Source of the DNA: Candidatus Atribacteria bacterium
GTDB taxonomy: Bacteria > Atribacterota > JS1 > SB-45 > 34-128
Reading direction: 5' to 3'
Assembly (NCBI GenBank): GCA_003451675.1
Contig: DMCY01000072.1
Span: forward strand, 783-9,069
Length of the DNA stretch: 8,287 bases
Shown here one piece after another: positions 6,141 through 8,287 of this stretch. Position 1 is the first letter of the stretch. Every line of letters begins with the position of its first letter. Position numbers and translations under genes: made by a program. The notes beneath the pieces were generated by a model. That model ran no database searches. It was not told where the DNA came from and worked only from the letters and a program-made list of their open reading frames with translations.

Positions 6141-6569
6141 TTGATACTATCTGATGAAAATAAAAAAATAATTACACAAGAATTCTTTAAAGTATATAGT
6201 TTAATGAACGATACTAACGATATTAGCGAAAAATTGTATTATTTTAGTGCAACTTTTGCTATGGTATCCAGAGTTCTAAATATACAATACGATCCGACGC
6301 TTGTTATTATTCATTCTGTTTTATTGACTAGCCATTCAAACATAAATTCATTTTTAAGTAATATTATAAATACAAAAAAAACTTTTTATGAATTCCCTGA
6401 TAATTATTTTAAAATGATAGAAGATAATCTTAAAGAACTTACCATTGCAATAGAACAAAATAATAAAACAAGTATATATGAAGCTTTAGAAAAATACTCT
6501 GTATTAGGATATATTGCTACTGGTAATGGTAATTATTTATATAAAAAAGGAATGCTCAAAATAGTTTAG
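6141..6569 (+). CDS. Unknown all-helical 142-residue protein, last gene of AT-rich cassette
   Basis: A complete gene starting at TTG with a perfect AGGAGG 7 bases upstream. I do not recognise the family. The sequence looks helical throughout: about 6-22 (amphipathic), 28-47 (EKLYYFSATFAMVSRVLNI), 53-78 (LVIIHSVLLTSHSNINSFLSN), 85-107 and 111-124, ending in KKGMLKIV. It has no cysteines, no clear membrane helix, no signal peptide and no obvious catalytic motif, so a binding or adaptor role is more likely than an enzyme, by inference. It follows the zinc-ribbon/HTH gene by 45 bases on the same strand and shares its AT-rich base use, so it belongs to the same transcript. Its TAG stop overlaps the stop of the convergent diguanylate cyclase gene, leaving no room for a terminator. 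Confidence 0.75.
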   Translation: MILSDENKKIITQEFFKVYSLMNDTNDISEKLYYFSATFAMVSRVLNIQYDPTLVIIHSVLLTSHSNINSFLSNIINTKKTFYEFPDNYFKMIEDNLKELTIAIEQNNKTSIYEALEKYSVLGYIATGNGNYLYKKGMLKIV

Positions 6570-8287
6570 TTTTCCTTGTATTTTTTCTTCTCTTTATACA
6601 TCTCCTGGTCAGCAATAGCAATAAGCTCATCCATAGTCTTTGGTTTGCCCGATACATATTCGGAAAATCCCATACTTAAACTTATTTTGTAATCCCTGTC
6701 AATATGTTTATTTAGTTGAGCTAATTTCTTTTGAAGTCTTTCTCTGATTAAAGGCACTTCCTGTAAAGAACTGTCCGGGAATGCCAGGAGAAATTCATCT
6801 CCACCCATTCGGCAGATAATATCAACTTCTCTTAAGGAAGCTTTCAATAACCCGACAACTTCTTTAAGCACCTTATCTCCCTCATTATGGCCAAAGGTAT
6901 CATTGATAGTCTTGAAATTATCGATATCCAGAAAGGCCAGCAATAGAGGGGATTGATTACGCTGAGATAATTTTATCTGCCTGTCCAGGAGCTCAAGACC
7001 ATGTCTACGGCTGTAACAACCGGTCAGTGAATCAATCCGGACCAGTTTTTCTATTTTTTCTTCCATTTTCTTTCTTTCGCTGATATCCTGGTAGATTCCT
7101 ATAGCTCCCTGATATTTACCCTCTATATATAAAGGTGAAGCTGAAAGGTAAACCGGAAACAGGGTGCCGTCTTTCTTCTTTCTGATACTCTCAATACTGA
7201 TATGTTCCCCTTTAATAGCTTTCCGGGCTAATTCTTTGCATTCGTTGATTTTATCTGGGGGCTGGATTAAACCGGAATCTATTCTTGTACCTTTTATCTC
7301 CTCAAGGGTATAACCGAAAATTTCAGTAAATTTGGTATTGATGTTTAGGATATCTCCTTCTTTGTCCATATAAAGAGTTGCCTCGGGATTGCTTTGAAAA
7401 AGGTTAGCAAATTCCTGCTGGCTTTTCCGCAGAGACTCCTCCGCTTTTTTACGTTGGGTAATGTCTCTGGCAATACTTAAAATATGCCGTTTTCCTTGAT
7501 AAGTCACAAGACTGGAGCTAATCTCTACAGGAATTATTTTTCCTTCCTTGGTCTTATGTTTTGTTTCAAAAGTCTGTACCTCATCATCAGGCATTTGTTG
7601 AATAAGAGTCTTTATCGCTTCTGCGGAGAGATGGGGGTCAATGTCTTTTGGTCCCATAGAAAGCAATTCTTCCCTGGAATAACCTAACAGCTTTGCTGCA
7701 ACTTTGTTCACATCTGCAAATTTACCCTCTGAATTAATAACCCACACCGTATCATTCATTCCATCAATTATATCTCTATACTTTTTTCTATCCTCCCGTA
7801 ACATTTCCTCTAATTGTTTATACTTGGTGATATCCATATCTACACCTCTGTATCCGAGAAAGTTGCCCTTCGTATCCAGAATAGGTACTCCACTCGTAGA
7901 GATCCAAACTGGGTTACCGTCCTTTCTTATATTCAGATTTATAAATTCATGAAAAGGTTGTTTGTCAGTAAAATTATCAAGTGCTAACTTTTTTAATTGT
8001 TTCTTCTGCTCAGGAGCAAAAAGATCATAAAAATGTTTCCCCAGCAATTCTTCGGGCTTATAACCTAAAATTTTCTCACAAGCTGGGCTGCAATAAACAT
8101 ACTTTCCATTTATATCAGTTTCCCAAATCCATTCCAAGGCATTTTCGGTAACGTCTTTAAACCTTTGCTCACTTTCCTTCAGTGTATCAATAGTTTTTTT
8201 ATATTGTGTGATATCTTTGATGATACAAACAATTCCAACAATACCTACTGTCTTGTCCATCATTGTAGAGCTGGAAAAAAGTACGGG
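6566..8287 (-). CDS. Multi-PAS sensor diguanylate cyclase, partial (5' end beyond window)
   Basis: A cytoplasmic or membrane-linked c-di-GMP synthase of which 573 residues are present; the frame is open to the window edge. A Met at 8263 should not be taken as the start, because the codons before it (PVLFSSSTMMD) complete the end of a PAS domain. Numbering from that Met: the tail of a first PAS ends at IIKDITQYKK (14-23). Full PAS domains lie at about 30-150, 158-275 and 280-400, each closing with a D-I-(T/S) motif and a short coiled linker. The GGDEF domain is at about 405-563 with FLDIDNFKTINDTFGH (metal and substrate region), an intact MGGDEF (486-491), and RxxD (R478-D481) at the spacing of the product-inhibition I-site. 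It should therefore convert two GTP to c-di-GMP and be feedback-inhibited. No EAL domain follows. The signal sensed by the PAS domains is unknown. Confidence 0.95.
   Translation of the reverse strand, partial: PVLFSSSTMMDKTVGIVGIVCIIKDITQYKKTIDTLKESEQRFKDVTENALEWIWETDINGKYVYCSPACEKILGYKPEELLGKHFYDLFAPEQKKQLKKLALDNFTDKQPFHEFINLNIRKDGNPVWISTSGVPILDTKGNFLGYRGVDMDITKYKQLEEMLREDRKKYRDIIDGMNDTVWVINSEGKFADVNKVAAKLLGYSREELLSMGPKDIDPHLSAEAIKTLIQQMPDDEVQTFETKHKTKEGKIIPVEISSSLVTYQGKRHILSIARDITQRKKAEESLRKSQQEFANLFQSNPEATLYMDKEGDILNINTKFTEIFGYTLEEIKGTRIDSGLIQPPDKINECKELARKAIKGEHISIESIRKKKDGTLFPVYLSASPLYIEGKYQGAIGIYQDISERKKMEEKIEKLVRIDSLTGCYSRRHGLELLDRQIKLSQRNQSPLLLAFLDIDNFKTINDTFGHNEGDKVLKEVVGLLKASLREVDIICRMGGDEFLLAFPDSSLQEVPLIRERLQKKLAQLNKHIDRDYKISLSMGFSEYVSGKPKTMDELIAIADQEMYKEKKKYKEN

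Noticed and set aside
6566..8263. Met at 8263 as the true start of the diguanylate cyclase
   Set aside because: The frame continues to the window edge, and the residues before this Met complete a PAS domain end, so the gene starts outside the window.

Overview
The window reads as chromosome from a low-GC, Gram-positive-type anaerobe. The evidence is strong AGGAGG-type ribosome binding sites, several TTG starts, an nfeD-floA membrane-microdomain operon, a redox-active thioredoxin/CcdA membrane protein and a multi-PAS diguanylate cyclase. A halophilic or thermophilic anaerobic Firmicute (for example Halanaerobiales-like) would fit, but that placement is an impression and was not tested.

Layout. 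From 1 to 2524 the minus strand carries one operon in the order nfeD, floA and a small single-pass membrane protein cut off by the window start. Its promoter is near 2665-2693. NfeD and FloA are known partners that organise rigid, lipid-raft-like membrane domains. Next, also on the minus strand, is a single gene (2797-4005) for an exported thioredoxin-like domain fused to a CcdA/DsbD-type electron-transfer membrane domain. From 4006 to about 5035 there is an AT-rich stretch of about 1 kb with no intact gene. It holds a frameshifted small membrane-protein gene, a fragment of former coding sequence, short tandem and inverted repeats, a near-perfect palindrome and a good promoter. From 5036 to 6569 the plus strand carries three closely spaced AT-rich genes: a small unknown protein whose 5' end is unclear, a zinc-ribbon/helix-turn-helix protein resembling MqsA/YgiT-type antitoxins, and an all-helical unknown protein. 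From 6566 to the window end the minus strand carries a large PAS-PAS-PAS-GGDEF protein that is incomplete at its N-terminus. Its stop codon overlaps the last stop codon of the plus-strand cassette.

Interpretation. The minus-strand genes look like resident chromosomal genes. The plus-strand trio is visibly AT-richer, runs against its neighbours, sits beside gene debris and has a palindrome abutting its promoter. That makes it the accessory element of the window and the best candidate for an undescribed system, most likely an autoregulated toxin-antitoxin-like or phage/mobile-element-derived module. This role is inferred from the MqsA-like regulator and the layout. No member of the trio has a function proven by the sequence.
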